Shown here: positions 8,776 to 18,276 of the stretch, piece by piece | Numbering within the stretch: the first letter of the stretch is position 1 | Layout: every line of letters starts with the position of its first letter | Program-made: the position numbers and the translations under genes | The notes under the pieces: model-generated | Told to the model about the DNA's origin: nothing | Seen by the model: only the letters and a program-made list of their open reading frames with translations | Databases searched by the model: none | Assembly (NCBI RefSeq): GCF_900163645.1 | Contig: NZ_FUKM01000050.1 | Location: 21,955 to 85,954, forward strand | Direction: 5' to 3' | Source of the DNA: Halomonas citrativorans | Lineage (GTDB): Bacteria > Pseudomonadota > Gammaproteobacteria > Pseudomonadales > Halomonadaceae | DNA: 64,000 nt

Positions 8776-9411
8776 TCAGTGTTTTCTCAAAATTACCGTA
8801 TCTTTTTCAGGAAATTCGACTGTTAGTTGATGCTGTGCGGCCCACCATTCAAAGGTTGCCTCACTGAAAAAACAGATATGGGTGGGATCATTAATATAGT
8901 GCCAGTTGGCAAATGCTGCATGAGTGGTCACTCGCTTGGTCATGATGCCCAGATAACCATCAGGGAGTAGCTGATCAACCAACTGCGCCAGTACCTTTCC
9001 GGGCATGGCTAAATGCTCAACGACCTCAGTCGCGGTTATAAAATCATAGGTTTTCTGCAAAACGGACATGTCGGGCGCATAGAAAATGTCGTAGATCGCC
9101 ATGGGGTGGCCAACTCCCTCGAACATCACAGACAACGTAGGGCCAGGCCCTGAACCAAAATCCAACCCTTTGGCACCTTTCGGCAGCTTGGCTAGCAACG
9201 GCGTGAACAAGCGCCCTAAAAACCGCCGGTATCCCATATCTTGCGGTGAATTTTGATGCTGGTCATACTCTGCTTTTTCATCCGCTACGCTTAAATGCTG
9301 CTCGGACGGCACAAACACCAGCCAACACGTGGCACACTGGTAATATTCACGACGATGATTTTGATGATAGAGCGAGACCTTAATTTCACCGCATAGCGGA
9401 CAACATTGCAT
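8776..9411 (-). CDS. Class I SAM-dependent methyltransferase with N-terminal zinc ribbon
   Basis: A 211-residue protein. The N-terminus has two Cys pairs, CPLCG (residues 4-8) and CATCW (27-31), that would make a small zinc ribbon. A methyltransferase core follows, with the SAM-binding loop GLDFGSGPGPT and the acidic ITATEVVEHL strand. The domain order (Zn ribbon plus Methyltransf_23-like core) is common in hypothetical methyltransferases that act on small molecules or sugars; the substrate is unknown. It is divergent from the VOC gene with only 44 bases between the starts. Confidence 0.82.
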   Translation of the reverse strand: MQCCPLCGEIKVSLYHQNHRREYYQCATCWLVFVPSEQHLSVADEKAEYDQHQNSPQDMGYRRFLGRLFTPLLAKLPKGAKGLDFGSGPGPTLSVMFEGVGHPMAIYDIFYAPDMSVLQKTYDFITATEVVEHLAMPGKVLAQLVDQLLPDGYLGIMTKRVTTHAAFANWHYINDPTHICFFSEATFEWWAAQHQLTVEFPEKDTVILRKH

Positions 9412-9455
9412 CGTCGTATTCTCTGGTTTTCGGTTTTGTATTTAAGGAAAGAGGC

Positions 9456-9836
9456 ATGCTCTCAGGCTTGGATCATCTTGTTGTTACTGTCACAGATATG
9501 GGTCGCGCGGTTGATTTTTACTCGCGAGTTCTAGGGCTAGACGTACGCTATCGTGATGCCCAACGGGTAGATTTAATGCTGGGCGATACCGCCCTACGAC
9601 TCCATCAAACCGACACCGACATCGAGCCTATTTCTGCAACCCCTACGCCTGGCAGCCTGGATTTATGCCTACGCTGCCAATTGCCGCTGGATGAGTTCAA
9701 GCAGCATCTAGACGTGCTGGGCATTGAGGTTGAACTTGGCCCGGTGGCTCGCCAGGGCGCCAATGGCGCGATCGAGTCCGTTTATCTGCGCGACCCCGAT
9801 GGTAACCTTTTGGAAATTTGCCGCCCGGCTCGCTAA
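9456..9836 (+). CDS. VOC family (glyoxalase-like) protein
   Basis: A 126-residue vicinal-oxygen-chelate protein with two beta-alpha-beta-beta-beta modules. The first module begins LDHLVVTVTDMGRAVDFYSRVLGL, giving the first metal ligand His. The last strand SVYLRDPDGNLLEICRP supplies the C-terminal Glu ligand. Such proteins bind a divalent metal and act as lyases, dioxygenases or resistance proteins; the exact role is not readable. The start ATG follows GGAAAGAGGC, a good ribosome site. Confidence 0.85.
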   Translation: MLSGLDHLVVTVTDMGRAVDFYSRVLGLDVRYRDAQRVDLMLGDTALRLHQTDTDIEPISATPTPGSLDLCLRCQLPLDEFKQHLDVLGIEVELGPVARQGANGAIESVYLRDPDGNLLEICRPAR

Positions 9837-9952
9837 TTTTACCGTCAGTATCTTGCAGGCCAGTGACTAATGCTTAGCGGCGTCGTGCAAGGTATTATAG
9901 TGCGTTAAGAGCCTTCGCTTTATTGCCTCATCCGTATTAAAGGTAAAAAGAC

Positions 9953-10354
9953 ATGCAAGATAACCGTCATGACTCGCCGATTGAAGGCGAAATTATTTCA
10001 GAACACTCCACCGTCGAGCCAAGCAAGCAGCACGACACCACAATGGCCATGGTGGTTTATGCGCTTTATCTGGCAAGCTTTGTTGTCGGCTTCACCTCAG
10101 TGGTAGGCGTCATCATTGCCTATGTCTATCAAGGCAAAGGCCCGGCTTGGCTGGACGAACACTACCGCTATCAGGTTCGCACCTTCTGGATTGGCTTGCT
10201 GTACGCAAGCATTAGCTTCCTGCTTACCTTTGTACTGATCGGCTTCCCGCTTTTATTCGCGCTGGCGGTTTGGTTTATTGTTCGCTGCGTTAAAGGGTTT
10301 AAGGGCTTACAGGATAAACGTGCTCCGAGTAATGTGGACAGCTGGTTAATCTAA
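9953..10354 (+). CDS. DUF4870 family membrane protein
   Basis: A 133-residue protein with a polar N-terminus of ~30 residues and about three membrane segments. A first hydrophobic stretch spans YALYLASFVVGFTSVVGVII. Later come the conserved WLDEHYRYQVRTFWIGLLY segment and a final hydrophobic pair before a basic tail. This layout matches DUF4870 (Tic20-like small membrane proteins) of unknown function. It is followed four bases later by the acyltransferase gene, so the two are cotranscribed. Confidence 0.78.
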   Translation: MQDNRHDSPIEGEIISEHSTVEPSKQHDTTMAMVVYALYLASFVVGFTSVVGVIIAYVYQGKGPAWLDEHYRYQVRTFWIGLLYASISFLLTFVLIGFPLLFALAVWFIVRCVKGFKGLQDKRAPSNVDSWLI

Positions 10355-10357
10355 CGA

Positions 10358-11293
10358 ATGACGGAACATGCAACGACATCAGACAAGCGACTCTCCCGAG
10401 CCACGGCGATTGCGTGGCTTTGGCGAAGGCTTTCGCGCTGGCCCCTGCCGCGCCTGTGGCGTTTTGCCTCCACGCTTGGTCCTCTCGTTTACTGCTTTAG
10501 CCGCCGTGAGCGAAACGTCACCGATATTAATCTTAAGGTGGTATACCCCGCGCTTGACCAGCGTAAGCGCAGGGCGCTCGCTAAACAGAGCCTTCGTCAC
10601 TCCACCGCCACCATGATGGAGCTGGGCTATGCCTGGATGGCGGAGCCTGATCGCGTTGAAGCAAGTATTGTTGAAGTGCATGGCCGCGACAAGCTGGACA
10701 GCGCACGCGCGCAGGGCCGTGGTGTTATTGTTCTGGCGCCGCATTTTGGTAACTGGGAAGTGTTGAATTTCTGGCTTTCCAGCCATTTCCCTTTCACCGC
10801 TATGTACGAGCCTCCCAAAATAACCAACCTTGAGCCGATTATTCGCCATGGCCGCGAACGGATGGGCGCGCAGTTAGTGCCCACTAACCCGCGAGGCGTT
10901 GCAGCACTGCTCAAAGCACTTAAGCGCAGCGAGGCCATTGGCATTCTGCCTGACCAGGAACCCGACTGGGGCAGCGGCGTCTTTGCGCCGTTTTATTCAC
11001 GCGATGCGTATACCGCCACGCTACTCCCCAAACTGGTGGCGCGCACCCAAGCACGCGTTGTCACAGGCGTTGCCCTGCGTCTTCCTGGCCGCGGCTTTGC
11101 TATCCATTTTCTGGACGCCGACGAGCGGGTGTATAGTGCTGACGAAACAGAGTCTGCGAGCGGGGTTAACGCCAGTGTCGAAGCGTCAATTGCGCTGGAA
11201 CCCGCCCAGTACCAGTGGGAATACAAGCGCTACCGCAAAGTCATCGAAGAGCAGCAGCAAAACCCCAACGCCAACGACTTCCGGCTTTACTAA
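10358..11293 (+). CDS. LpxL/HtrB family lysophospholipid acyltransferase
   Basis: A 311-residue membrane-associated acyltransferase. The conserved VLAPHFGNWEV carries the H-x4-E catalytic motif, and GILPDQEPDWGSGVFAPFY and LPGRGFAIHF are further family blocks. Proteins of this family add secondary acyl chains to lipid A or acylate related lipids at the inner membrane. No lipid A pathway genes adjoin it, so whether it acts on lipid A or another lipid is open. It shares a transcript with the DUF4870 gene and ends at a hairpin. Confidence 0.87.
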   Translation: MTEHATTSDKRLSRATAIAWLWRRLSRWPLPRLWRFASTLGPLVYCFSRRERNVTDINLKVVYPALDQRKRRALAKQSLRHSTATMMELGYAWMAEPDRVEASIVEVHGRDKLDSARAQGRGVIVLAPHFGNWEVLNFWLSSHFPFTAMYEPPKITNLEPIIRHGRERMGAQLVPTNPRGVAALLKALKRSEAIGILPDQEPDWGSGVFAPFYSRDAYTATLLPKLVARTQARVVTGVALRLPGRGFAIHFLDADERVYSADETESASGVNASVEASIALEPAQYQWEYKRYRKVIEEQQQNPNANDFRLY

Positions 11294-11305
11294 ACTCTTC
11301 CTGAG

Positions 11306-11332
11306 AGGTGCTGATAGACATTATCAGCACCT
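11306..11332. terminator. Bidirectional terminator hairpin
   Basis: The arms AGGTGCTGATA and TATCAGCACCT make a perfect 11-base-pair stem with a GACAT loop between two convergent genes. The distal arm overlaps the first two bases of the manC stop codon, so the hairpin is very tightly placed. Confidence 0.65.
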
Positions 11333-12740
11333 ACTCATCGTCATGACGTGCATAGACATCATCGAGTCTTTCGATATCGTCTTCCCCCAGATAGGCACCC
11401 GACTGAACCTCAATCAGCTCTAACGGGATTTTACCGGAGTTCTCTAAGCGGTGGAGTGTGCCAATCGGAATATAGGTCGATTGATTTTCACTGACTAAAA
11501 AGCTGCGCGCTCCCACGGTTACCTGTGCCGTTCCGCTCACCACGACCCAATGCTCGGCGCGATGATGGTGGCGTTGAAGGGAGAGTCGGCCGCCGGGTTT
11601 CACTGTAATATGCTTAACCTGATAGCGCTCACCACTATCAATTGCTTGAAAGTCACCCCAGGGGCGATGTACCTGGGGCGTTGACTGAAGTTCGCGGCGC
11701 CCTTTGCTGGCTAACACCGCCACTAATTGTTTTATTTGCTGGGCCTGGTCCCGGTGCGCCACCAGCACGCTGTCAGAGGTTTCAATCACAATCAAGTCGT
11801 TAACACCCAGCGTGGTCACCAACCGGTGTTCGGCCATCACGAGTGAATTCGTGGTCGAATGCAAAAGCGCATCACCTTGCACCACGTTTCCCGCTTCATC
11901 AGCTGCGGCCATCTCCCAAAGCGCATCGAAACTGCCTACATCGCTCCATTGAGCATCAAGTGGGATGACGGCCGCAAAACGGCAGTGCTCCATGACGGCA
12001 TAATCAATCGAATTGGAGGGGCAGCGCTGAAACGGCGCCTCGGCGAGCCTTAGAAAATCCAGATCGCTGTGAGCGCCATCAACAGCGGCCTGGCAGGCAG
12101 ACAGCATCTCGGGCTGGAGGTCCGCTAGCTGCTCAAGATATGTCGAAGCGCGTAACAAAAACATGCCGCTGTTCCAAAGCGTATCGCCTTTTTCAAGCAG
12201 TTGAGCGGCGCGTTCGGCATCTGGTTTTTCAATAAACGAGGTGAGCTGATACCCCCTCTTCAACACGTCACCACAGGCGATATAGCCGTATCCCGTTTCA
12301 GGATGCGTAGGCACAACGCCAAAGGTGACTAAATAGCCCTGCTCTGCCAAGGGCACGGCCCACGCGACGCTTTGTTGAAAAGCGCTCACATCGCCAATGA
12401 CATGATCCGCCGGCAAGACCAACAACAGCGGATCGTCTCCTGCGGCCTTGGCTAACAACGCCGCACAGGCAATCGCAGGCGCCGTATTACGCCCTTCTGG
12501 TTCTAGCACAATACGCCCTGCCTGGTTCGCTTCACGCAGTTGCTCAGCCATAAGGAACCGGTGCGCCTGATGGCCCATAATAAACGGTGGTGTCGTACTT
12601 ATCCCTTCCAGGCGATCCAGCGTTTGCTGAAGCAGGCTCTTCGACGAGGTTAAGCGCAAAAACTGTTTGGGCATTTGCTCGCGTGAAAGCGGCCACAGCC
12701 GTGTGCCGCTTCCCCCGCATAGAATCACCGGCTGAATCAT
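11331..12740 (-). CDS. manC: Mannose-1-phosphate guanylyltransferase / mannose-6-phosphate isomerase
   Basis: A 469-residue bifunctional enzyme for GDP-mannose supply. The nucleotidyltransferase domain starts with LCGGSGTRLWPLSREQMPKQFL, the pyrophosphorylase signature, and contains FIEKPDAERA. The C-terminal cupin isomerase domain has RPWGDFQAIDSGERYQVK and RLSLQRHHHRAEHWVVVSGTA with the metal-binding His cluster. Length and order match the type II PMI/GMP enzymes AlgA, ManC and XanB. It lies 24 bases downstream of the sulfatase-like gene on the same strand. The GDP-mannose would feed exopolysaccharide or O-antigen synthesis; which one is not shown here. Confidence 0.93.
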   Translation of the reverse strand: MIQPVILCGGSGTRLWPLSREQMPKQFLRLTSSKSLLQQTLDRLEGISTTPPFIMGHQAHRFLMAEQLREANQAGRIVLEPEGRNTAPAIACAALLAKAAGDDPLLLVLPADHVIGDVSAFQQSVAWAVPLAEQGYLVTFGVVPTHPETGYGYIACGDVLKRGYQLTSFIEKPDAERAAQLLEKGDTLWNSGMFLLRASTYLEQLADLQPEMLSACQAAVDGAHSDLDFLRLAEAPFQRCPSNSIDYAVMEHCRFAAVIPLDAQWSDVGSFDALWEMAAADEAGNVVQGDALLHSTTNSLVMAEHRLVTTLGVNDLIVIETSDSVLVAHRDQAQQIKQLVAVLASKGRRELQSTPQVHRPWGDFQAIDSGERYQVKHITVKPGGRLSLQRHHHRAEHWVVVSGTAQVTVGARSFLVSENQSTYIPIGTLHRLENSGKIPLELIEVQSGAYLGEDDIERLDDVYARHDDE

Positions 12741-12764
12741 AGTCTCGTCCTTGTAGGCAAAGCG

Positions 12765-14339
12765 TTACCGGCTGCCAAATGCTTCCCGTAACCAGTGGCG
12801 AAGCTGGCTCATTCGCGCAGCCTTTTCAGGGTTATCCAATGACGGCAGCGTGCCCTCCACAAATCCATACGTGCAAAAAGGCGCCAATAACGCTGGGTCA
12901 CCGCTAATAATATGCACCGGCACTGCCGCACTGACATCGTCACCGGTAATAAGCGGTGCTGGCTGATGATCGCCAAGCACAATCAGCAACGTTTTATCGT
13001 CTACCACGCGCTCCGCCCAACGTCCGACCACCTCTACAGCGTAGTCGACAGACCAAGCGTAATGGTCTCGTATCCGCTCAACATCCTGCCAGACCACCTC
13101 CGGTGGGTCACCCGCGTGCTCCCAAGGCGCAAAAATAGCGCCATCGCCTATCGTTTCCCAGTCATCAATCACCGGCAAAATAGGCGTCCAGGGGGCATGG
13201 CTTGAAATCAGCGCCATTTGAGCAAATACGGGCGTATTACCCAGCAAATGGCGCTCCGTATAATCAAGCGTGAACTGGTCAGGCATCGTGACCCAATGTA
13301 ATGCGGGGCCTGCATAATCGATATCTTTAGCGGCAACGATAGTGTCAAAGCCATACGCTTCACCTTCCGGCCAGGCAAGCGTAATCGCGGGCATAATACT
13401 CAACGTCTGTTGCCCGGTTGCCTTAAAGTCATCAATGAGCGTTGCGTTTTCACTGTTAAGCATCAGCCAGTACCAAAGCTGATTATCGATCCAGCGACCG
13501 CTGAGTAACGTGGCATGTGCCAGCCAGGATTGTCCTCCCCGGATAGGCGCCTGCAGCAACCCCGACACCACGTGGAGATTTTGCGCTGCCAAGCGGTGCT
13601 CCATGGCTGCCAGCGTCGGCAACAATATATCGCTATAGCGAACATCATTGAGCGCGGACACGCCATAAGATTCAACGAAGGCGACAAGCACGTTGACCTC
13701 TTCAAGGCCTGGCAACGGCTGAGCGTCAAGCGACACCGAATCAAGCTGCTCAGCAAAGTCCAGCTGTGCCTGATGGGTCACGCGTATTTGCTGCCACTGA
13801 AAACGCGTTGACTCCACGGCGGGCAGTGTGGAGAGACGAGATAATGGCTTGCCAACATTATCCGCGATGGCCAGGCCCGCGGCCAAAAGTAAAACACCTA
13901 GCGCCACTTTTCCCTTAAAGCGATCCAGCCCCCAGGAAAGCGCCGGAAGCAGCACGTAAAGAAGCCCCCACAAAATGCCCATTAGCCCAGCTGCGCCTGC
14001 AAGCATCGCGCAAAATGCCCATATTTGGCCTACATTACCTACTAACAAGTGAAAGATTGAGCGCAACAAAGGCAGGTCTAAATATACGTTAAGCGGGCGT
14101 CCAAATGCCGTATAAGTGGTGGCATTACCCAGGTTAGCAGCGGTGACTAACACCACCCAACCCGCTATGGCCACGCCAAGAACGCGGCGACCATAGCCAA
14201 CGGGGAGCAATAACATGAGCGGCACGATGACCCACGCCTCCCAAGCGATAAGCGGTTGGCCTAGCGTGCCAACGTGCCACCATAAAGGCGCAACAAGGAG
14301 GATATTAAGAGCGAAAGCACCTATAAATAGTCGCAACAT
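12765..14339 (-). CDS. Sulfatase-like membrane phosphotransferase/hydrolase
   Basis: A 524-residue protein with about five N-terminal membrane segments (roughly residues 1-165) and a periplasmic alkaline-phosphatase-superfamily domain. The strand VNVLVAFVESYGVSAL resembles the nucleophile region of LTA-synthase-like proteins (E followed by a Ser/Thr-rich turn), and LLIVLGDHQPAP carries the late Asp-His metal ligands. LtaS, OpgB and EptA share this plan and transfer phospho-alcohol head groups. Location beside opgGH suggests modification of a cell-surface glucan or lipid, but this is inference; the substrate cannot be read from sequence. The gene is divergent from opgG and followed by manC. 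Confidence 0.72.
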   Translation of the reverse strand: MLRLFIGAFALNILLVAPLWWHVGTLGQPLIAWEAWVIVPLMLLLPVGYGRRVLGVAIAGWVVLVTAANLGNATTYTAFGRPLNVYLDLPLLRSIFHLLVGNVGQIWAFCAMLAGAAGLMGILWGLLYVLLPALSWGLDRFKGKVALGVLLLAAGLAIADNVGKPLSRLSTLPAVESTRFQWQQIRVTHQAQLDFAEQLDSVSLDAQPLPGLEEVNVLVAFVESYGVSALNDVRYSDILLPTLAAMEHRLAAQNLHVVSGLLQAPIRGGQSWLAHATLLSGRWIDNQLWYWLMLNSENATLIDDFKATGQQTLSIMPAITLAWPEGEAYGFDTIVAAKDIDYAGPALHWVTMPDQFTLDYTERHLLGNTPVFAQMALISSHAPWTPILPVIDDWETIGDGAIFAPWEHAGDPPEVVWQDVERIRDHYAWSVDYAVEVVGRWAERVVDDKTLLIVLGDHQPAPLITGDDVSAAVPVHIISGDPALLAPFCTYGFVEGTLPSLDNPEKAARMSQLRHWLREAFGSR

Positions 14340-14493
14340 AGCATGCTCATGGTTCTCTCAGCATAGCCATGTTAACGACCATACGTTAAATGAACGGTGT
14401 GCATAAAGGATTTAGTGTACAAAATTTGTTCAAACATGCTGATAGTGATGTTAGCTCACCCTGTTTTAGTCAGCCATCGAAAGGAACTCGCCT

Positions 14494-16035
14494 ATGCGCT
14501 GTACGACGTTGAAGAGCCCGGAGATCGGAAAGTGGATATTACTGCTTGGCTGCTTTACGGCATTGCCAGCCAGTGCCCACACAGATGACCATTTCAATGC
14601 GGTCATTGAGCAGGCTAAACAGCTTGCTGAACAGGCGTATCAAGCGCCTGAAGAATCACTACCCTCGGCCCTAAAAGAGATTGATTACGACACCTATCGA
14701 CAAATCCGCTTTTCGCCCGACCAGGCCTACTGGCGTGATGAAAGCCCCTTCAATTTACAGTTATTTCATAGCGGATTTATTTTTCAAACGCCTATCACGC
14801 TGAATATCATTGAGGGCGATGACGTTACTCCGCTGCCCTTCTCCAGCGATGATTTTCAGTACGATGACAATGCTGAGGCGCTTCTTGAGCAGGATTTAAC
14901 CGGCAGTGGCCATGCCGGATTTCGGCTGCACTATCCCCTCAACAATGACGATTACGCGGATGAGTTCGCGGTCTTTTTAGGCGCCAGCTATTTCCGTTTG
15001 GTGGGCCAGGACCAAACCTACGGATTATCAACGCGAGGATTAGCGATCGACACAGCGTCATCTGAAAAGGAAGAGTTTCCAGCCTTTCGGGAGTTTTGGC
15101 TATATAAGCCAGGCGAAGATGCCGATGAAATCACGCTGCTCGCGCTGCTCGACAGTCCATCGTTAAGCGGTGCTTACCGAATAACACTGCGTCCTGGTGA
15201 GCAAACCAATGCCAAGGTAGAAGCCGAGCTATTTGCCCGTCACGATGTCGCCAAGCTAGGTATAGCCCCGCTTACCAGCATGTACACGTTTGGCGAGTCT
15301 AGCCATGAAAGGTTTGATGATTTTCGGCCGCAGGTACACGACTCTGACGGATTATTGATACATACAGGCGCTGATGAATGGATTTGGCGCCCGCTCAGTA
15401 ATCCTCAAGAGACACATATTTCAAGCTTTGTGGATAACGCCCCCCACGGTTTTGGGCTGATGCAGCGTGAGCGTGACTTTAGCCGCTATTTGGATATGGA
15501 AGCGCATTACCATCAACGGCCCAGCCAATGGGTAGCGCCTATTGATGCATGGGGCGCAGGTCATGTTGAACTAGTAGAAATACCCACTCCGGATGAAACC
15601 CACGACAATATTGTTGCCTATTGGGTCGACGATGAGCCGCTTAACGCTGGGGACTCACGCCACCTTCACTATCATACCCACACACTCAATGATGCCCAGG
15701 ACCACGACGTAGGCCGAGTCATTCGCACCCGTCATGGCAAGGCCACCATTGAGGGGAGCGCCAGTGAAGGCGCTACATTAGAGCGCCAGTTTGTTGTCGA
15801 TTTTCAAGGCGGTGCGCTTGACGACATTGCCCCAGACCAACCCGTCAAGCTCGACATTAGCACCCAAACCGGCAACGTCACGCAGCCCCATGTTATGTCG
15901 CTCCCCGATAACATGTGGCGCGCCAGCTTTCGAGTTCCGCCGACAACTGAACCAAGTGATATCCGCCTGCGTTTAATGCTCAACAACCAGCCCATTAGCG
16001 AAACCTGGAACTATGTGTGGTATCCCGATGCGTAA
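14494..16035 (+). CDS. opgG: Periplasmic glucan biosynthesis protein OpgG
   Basis: A 513-residue periplasmic protein needed for osmoregulated periplasmic glucan formation, probably for branching of the beta-glucan backbone. The N-terminus has a signal peptide (residues 1-28, hydrophobic ILLLGCFTALP, cleavage after ASA). The family blocks follow: YDTYRQIRFSPDQAYWRDE, FAVFLGASYFRLVGQ, YGLSTRGLAIDTA, FPAFREFWL, DNAPHGFGLMQRERDF and SQWVAPIDAWGAGHVELVEIP. The start has GAAAGGAACTCGCCT upstream. Its end overlaps the start of opgH, so they are translationally coupled. Confidence 0.93.
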   Translation: MRCTTLKSPEIGKWILLLGCFTALPASAHTDDHFNAVIEQAKQLAEQAYQAPEESLPSALKEIDYDTYRQIRFSPDQAYWRDESPFNLQLFHSGFIFQTPITLNIIEGDDVTPLPFSSDDFQYDDNAEALLEQDLTGSGHAGFRLHYPLNNDDYADEFAVFLGASYFRLVGQDQTYGLSTRGLAIDTASSEKEEFPAFREFWLYKPGEDADEITLLALLDSPSLSGAYRITLRPGEQTNAKVEAELFARHDVAKLGIAPLTSMYTFGESSHERFDDFRPQVHDSDGLLIHTGADEWIWRPLSNPQETHISSFVDNAPHGFGLMQRERDFSRYLDMEAHYHQRPSQWVAPIDAWGAGHVELVEIPTPDETHDNIVAYWVDDEPLNAGDSRHLHYHTHTLNDAQDHDVGRVIRTRHGKATIEGSASEGATLERQFVVDFQGGALDDIAPDQPVKLDISTQTGNVTQPHVMSLPDNMWRASFRVPPTTEPSDIRLRLMLNNQPISETWNYVWYPDA

Positions 16036-18010
16036 ATCTATTGAACTTACCCCGTTGATTCCGTGGTTGGCCTTTCGTCGCGCATTGCTGGCCGTGCTCG
16101 TCATCAGTTCCAGCATTGCTGGCTGTGTTGTGATGTTCAAGGTTATTTCCTTTTTGGAAATAGGCTGGCAAATCACCATGTTGGTACTGTTTGCACTAAC
16201 GTTTAGCTGGATCGCCTTGGCGTTTTGGGGCGCTGTGTTCGGTTTTATTGTGTGCGCCCTGCGGCTAGATCCCTTAAGCCTGCGTCGGCAAGTGCCGCTT
16301 TCGCCTAACGGCAATTTACTGGTGAGTAAAACAGCGCTGGTCATGCCGATTTATGCAGAACCTCCCATCCCCACTATTGCAGGCCTCGAAGCGACCTGTC
16401 GCTCGCTAATTGAGCAGGCACACACCTCCTCGAACCGTCCTGAGACGCTCTTAAGCGAACACTTCGACGTCTTTATTCTGAGTGATACGCAGGACCTCAA
16501 CAAAGCCCAGGAAGAGGCCGCCCACGTGGCAGCACTTCAGCAGCGCCTTGCCGGCCAACTGGCGGTTCACTACCGTCGCCGAGAGAACAACCATGAGCGT
16601 AAGGCAGGTAATATTGCCGATTTTTGCTGCCGCTGGGGACGCCGCTACGACTATATGGTGGTTCTGGATGCGGATAGCCTGATGAGTGGCGAGACGCTGT
16701 TAACACTTGTTCACCGCATGCAGCGCGAGCCCGGTGTCGGCTTGATTCAAACCGTGCCGATTCCAGTTGGCCAGCGCACGCTGTTTGGCCTTTTCACGCA
16801 GTTTGCCTCTGCACTTTACAGCCCGATGTTGGCCGCAGGCCAAAGCTTCTGGCAAGGCGATGCTGCCAACTACTGGGGGCATAACGCCATTGTGCGCACG
16901 CGCGCCTTTATGGCCAGCGCAGGCTTGCCTACCATTCCCGGAAAACCGCCGCTTGGCGGGGAAATTCTTAGCCACGATTTCGTTGAAGCCGCACTGTTAA
17001 AAAGAAGTGGCTGGCAGGTACTTCTTGATACCACGGCCACCACCGCCGTTTCACGCCATGACCCGTATGCCAGCGCCTCTCATAACAGCTTTGAGGCCAT
17101 GCCCAGCAATATGCTCGACTTTGCCAAGCGTGATCGTCGTTGGCTGCAGGGAAATTTACAGCATCTACGTTTGCTAACGGGCGCAGGCTTTCACCCAATC
17201 AGTCGGCTACATTTTTTCTTCGGCGCCTTTGCCTATTTATCATCGCTTGTGTGGCTCGCTTTGCTGTTGTGTACGAGCCTCCTGGTCGGCTACCAGGCGA
17301 TTGATGAGCCGACAGAGCAGATGCTGTCCAAATCATTATCAGTAGGGCTACTGACTGTTACCTTGGGGATGCTGCTGGCACCCAAGTTTCTGGGGTTTTT
17401 ACTAGCACTCGGACAGTGTCCTCATGCTTTTGGTGGCAGGCTTAAGCTATTCGCCAGCATGGTATTGGAAATACTCTTTGCCGCGTTGATTGCTCCCTTG
17501 ATGATGGCATGGCACAGCCTGTTTATTATCACCGTGCTGCTAGGACGCTCTATTGAGTGGCAAACCCAACCCCGAGGCGAGCGCTCTTTACCATGGGGAG
17601 AAGTGTGGCAGCATGCTGGCTGGATGACGTTATGTGGCCTTGCCTGGGCGGGAGCTGTCATGCTGTTTTCCGCCTCAGCCTTTGGATGGCTATCGCCGGT
17701 ATGGCTGGGCCTGCTGTTAGCCGTGCCGATCATCAAGTACTCCAGTAGCAGCACGTGGGGCGGCGTTATCAATCAGCGCTTAGGGCTGCTGCAAACGCCT
17801 AGCACGAGTTTAAGCCCATCTTTGCTGGATGAATTTAACGCCCTTATGTCGCGTGACAATTCAACCTTGCCTGCCATGGCCGATGGTTCCCCGTATGTTC
17901 TTAATGCGCTGCCTTCTGAATTGTCTGGCGAGATGCCACCTCAGTCGCTAAACCAGTTTAGCATCCAGGCGCTGTCGTCCCCGGCTGCCCAGACGAAGGA
18001 GCCCCATTAA
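16028..18010 (+). CDS. opgH: Glucan glucosyltransferase OpgH
   Basis: An inner-membrane GT2 glucosyltransferase that polymerises the beta-glucan backbone. Two N-terminal membrane segments are followed by the catalytic domain with FILSDTQD, the metal-binding VVLDADS, LSHDFVEAAL and the RRWLQGN acceptor motif (QxxRW type), then several membrane segments. At about 660 residues it is much shorter at the N-terminus than the ~850-residue Escherichia coli protein, as in many marine gammaproteobacteria. The ATG at 16028 overlaps the opgG stop by eight bases; an in-frame ATG at 16013 is an alternative with a similar weak ribosome site. Confidence 0.92.
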   Translation: MRKSIELTPLIPWLAFRRALLAVLVISSSIAGCVVMFKVISFLEIGWQITMLVLFALTFSWIALAFWGAVFGFIVCALRLDPLSLRRQVPLSPNGNLLVSKTALVMPIYAEPPIPTIAGLEATCRSLIEQAHTSSNRPETLLSEHFDVFILSDTQDLNKAQEEAAHVAALQQRLAGQLAVHYRRRENNHERKAGNIADFCCRWGRRYDYMVVLDADSLMSGETLLTLVHRMQREPGVGLIQTVPIPVGQRTLFGLFTQFASALYSPMLAAGQSFWQGDAANYWGHNAIVRTRAFMASAGLPTIPGKPPLGGEILSHDFVEAALLKRSGWQVLLDTTATTAVSRHDPYASASHNSFEAMPSNMLDFAKRDRRWLQGNLQHLRLLTGAGFHPISRLHFFFGAFAYLSSLVWLALLLCTSLLVGYQAIDEPTEQMLSKSLSVGLLTVTLGMLLAPKFLGFLLALGQCPHAFGGRLKLFASMVLEILFAALIAPLMMAWHSLFIITVLLGRSIEWQTQPRGERSLPWGEVWQHAGWMTLCGLAWAGAVMLFSASAFGWLSPVWLGLLLAVPIIKYSSSSTWGGVINQRLGLLQTPSTSLSPSLLDEFNALMSRDNSTLPAMADGSPYVLNALPSELSGEMPPQSLNQFSIQALSSPAAQTKEPH

Positions 18011-18195
18011 TGCTTGGCCAGCTAGCACATCGGCTAAGCAGCTCGAGCGGGCGCGCCTGTTCGATGCTGGTTTATTGGCGCCCTGGTCGACAACGCAGCC
18101 TGTGGTTCGCCGCAGGTGCAGATGGCCTGCGCTCGGGCGACCTGTATGCCTGCCGAGCGGATCATCCCCTACTGGCGCGTACCCGTAGTGGGTGA
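18010..18195 (+). CDS. Small ORF coupled to opgH, doubtful
   Basis: A 61-residue frame begins with an ATG that shares a base with the opgH stop codon (TAATG), the arrangement expected for translational coupling. The peptide begins MLGQLAHRLSSSSGRACS and continues with Arg, Gly and Ala-rich sequence, without a clear signal peptide or membrane segment and without a recognised domain. It could be a real small opg-associated protein or a chance frame in the opgH 3' region. Confidence is low. Confidence 0.3.
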   Translation: MLGQLAHRLSSSSGRACSMLVYWRPGRQRSLWFAAGADGLRSGDLYACRADHPLLARTRSG

Positions 18196-18276
18196 TGACG
18201 TGTTGCAGCTTTTCAAACGTTAATTTTCGACCTAACCTGCCAACAGCGGTGTGGTTTCAAGCGCAGGCGCGCTATG

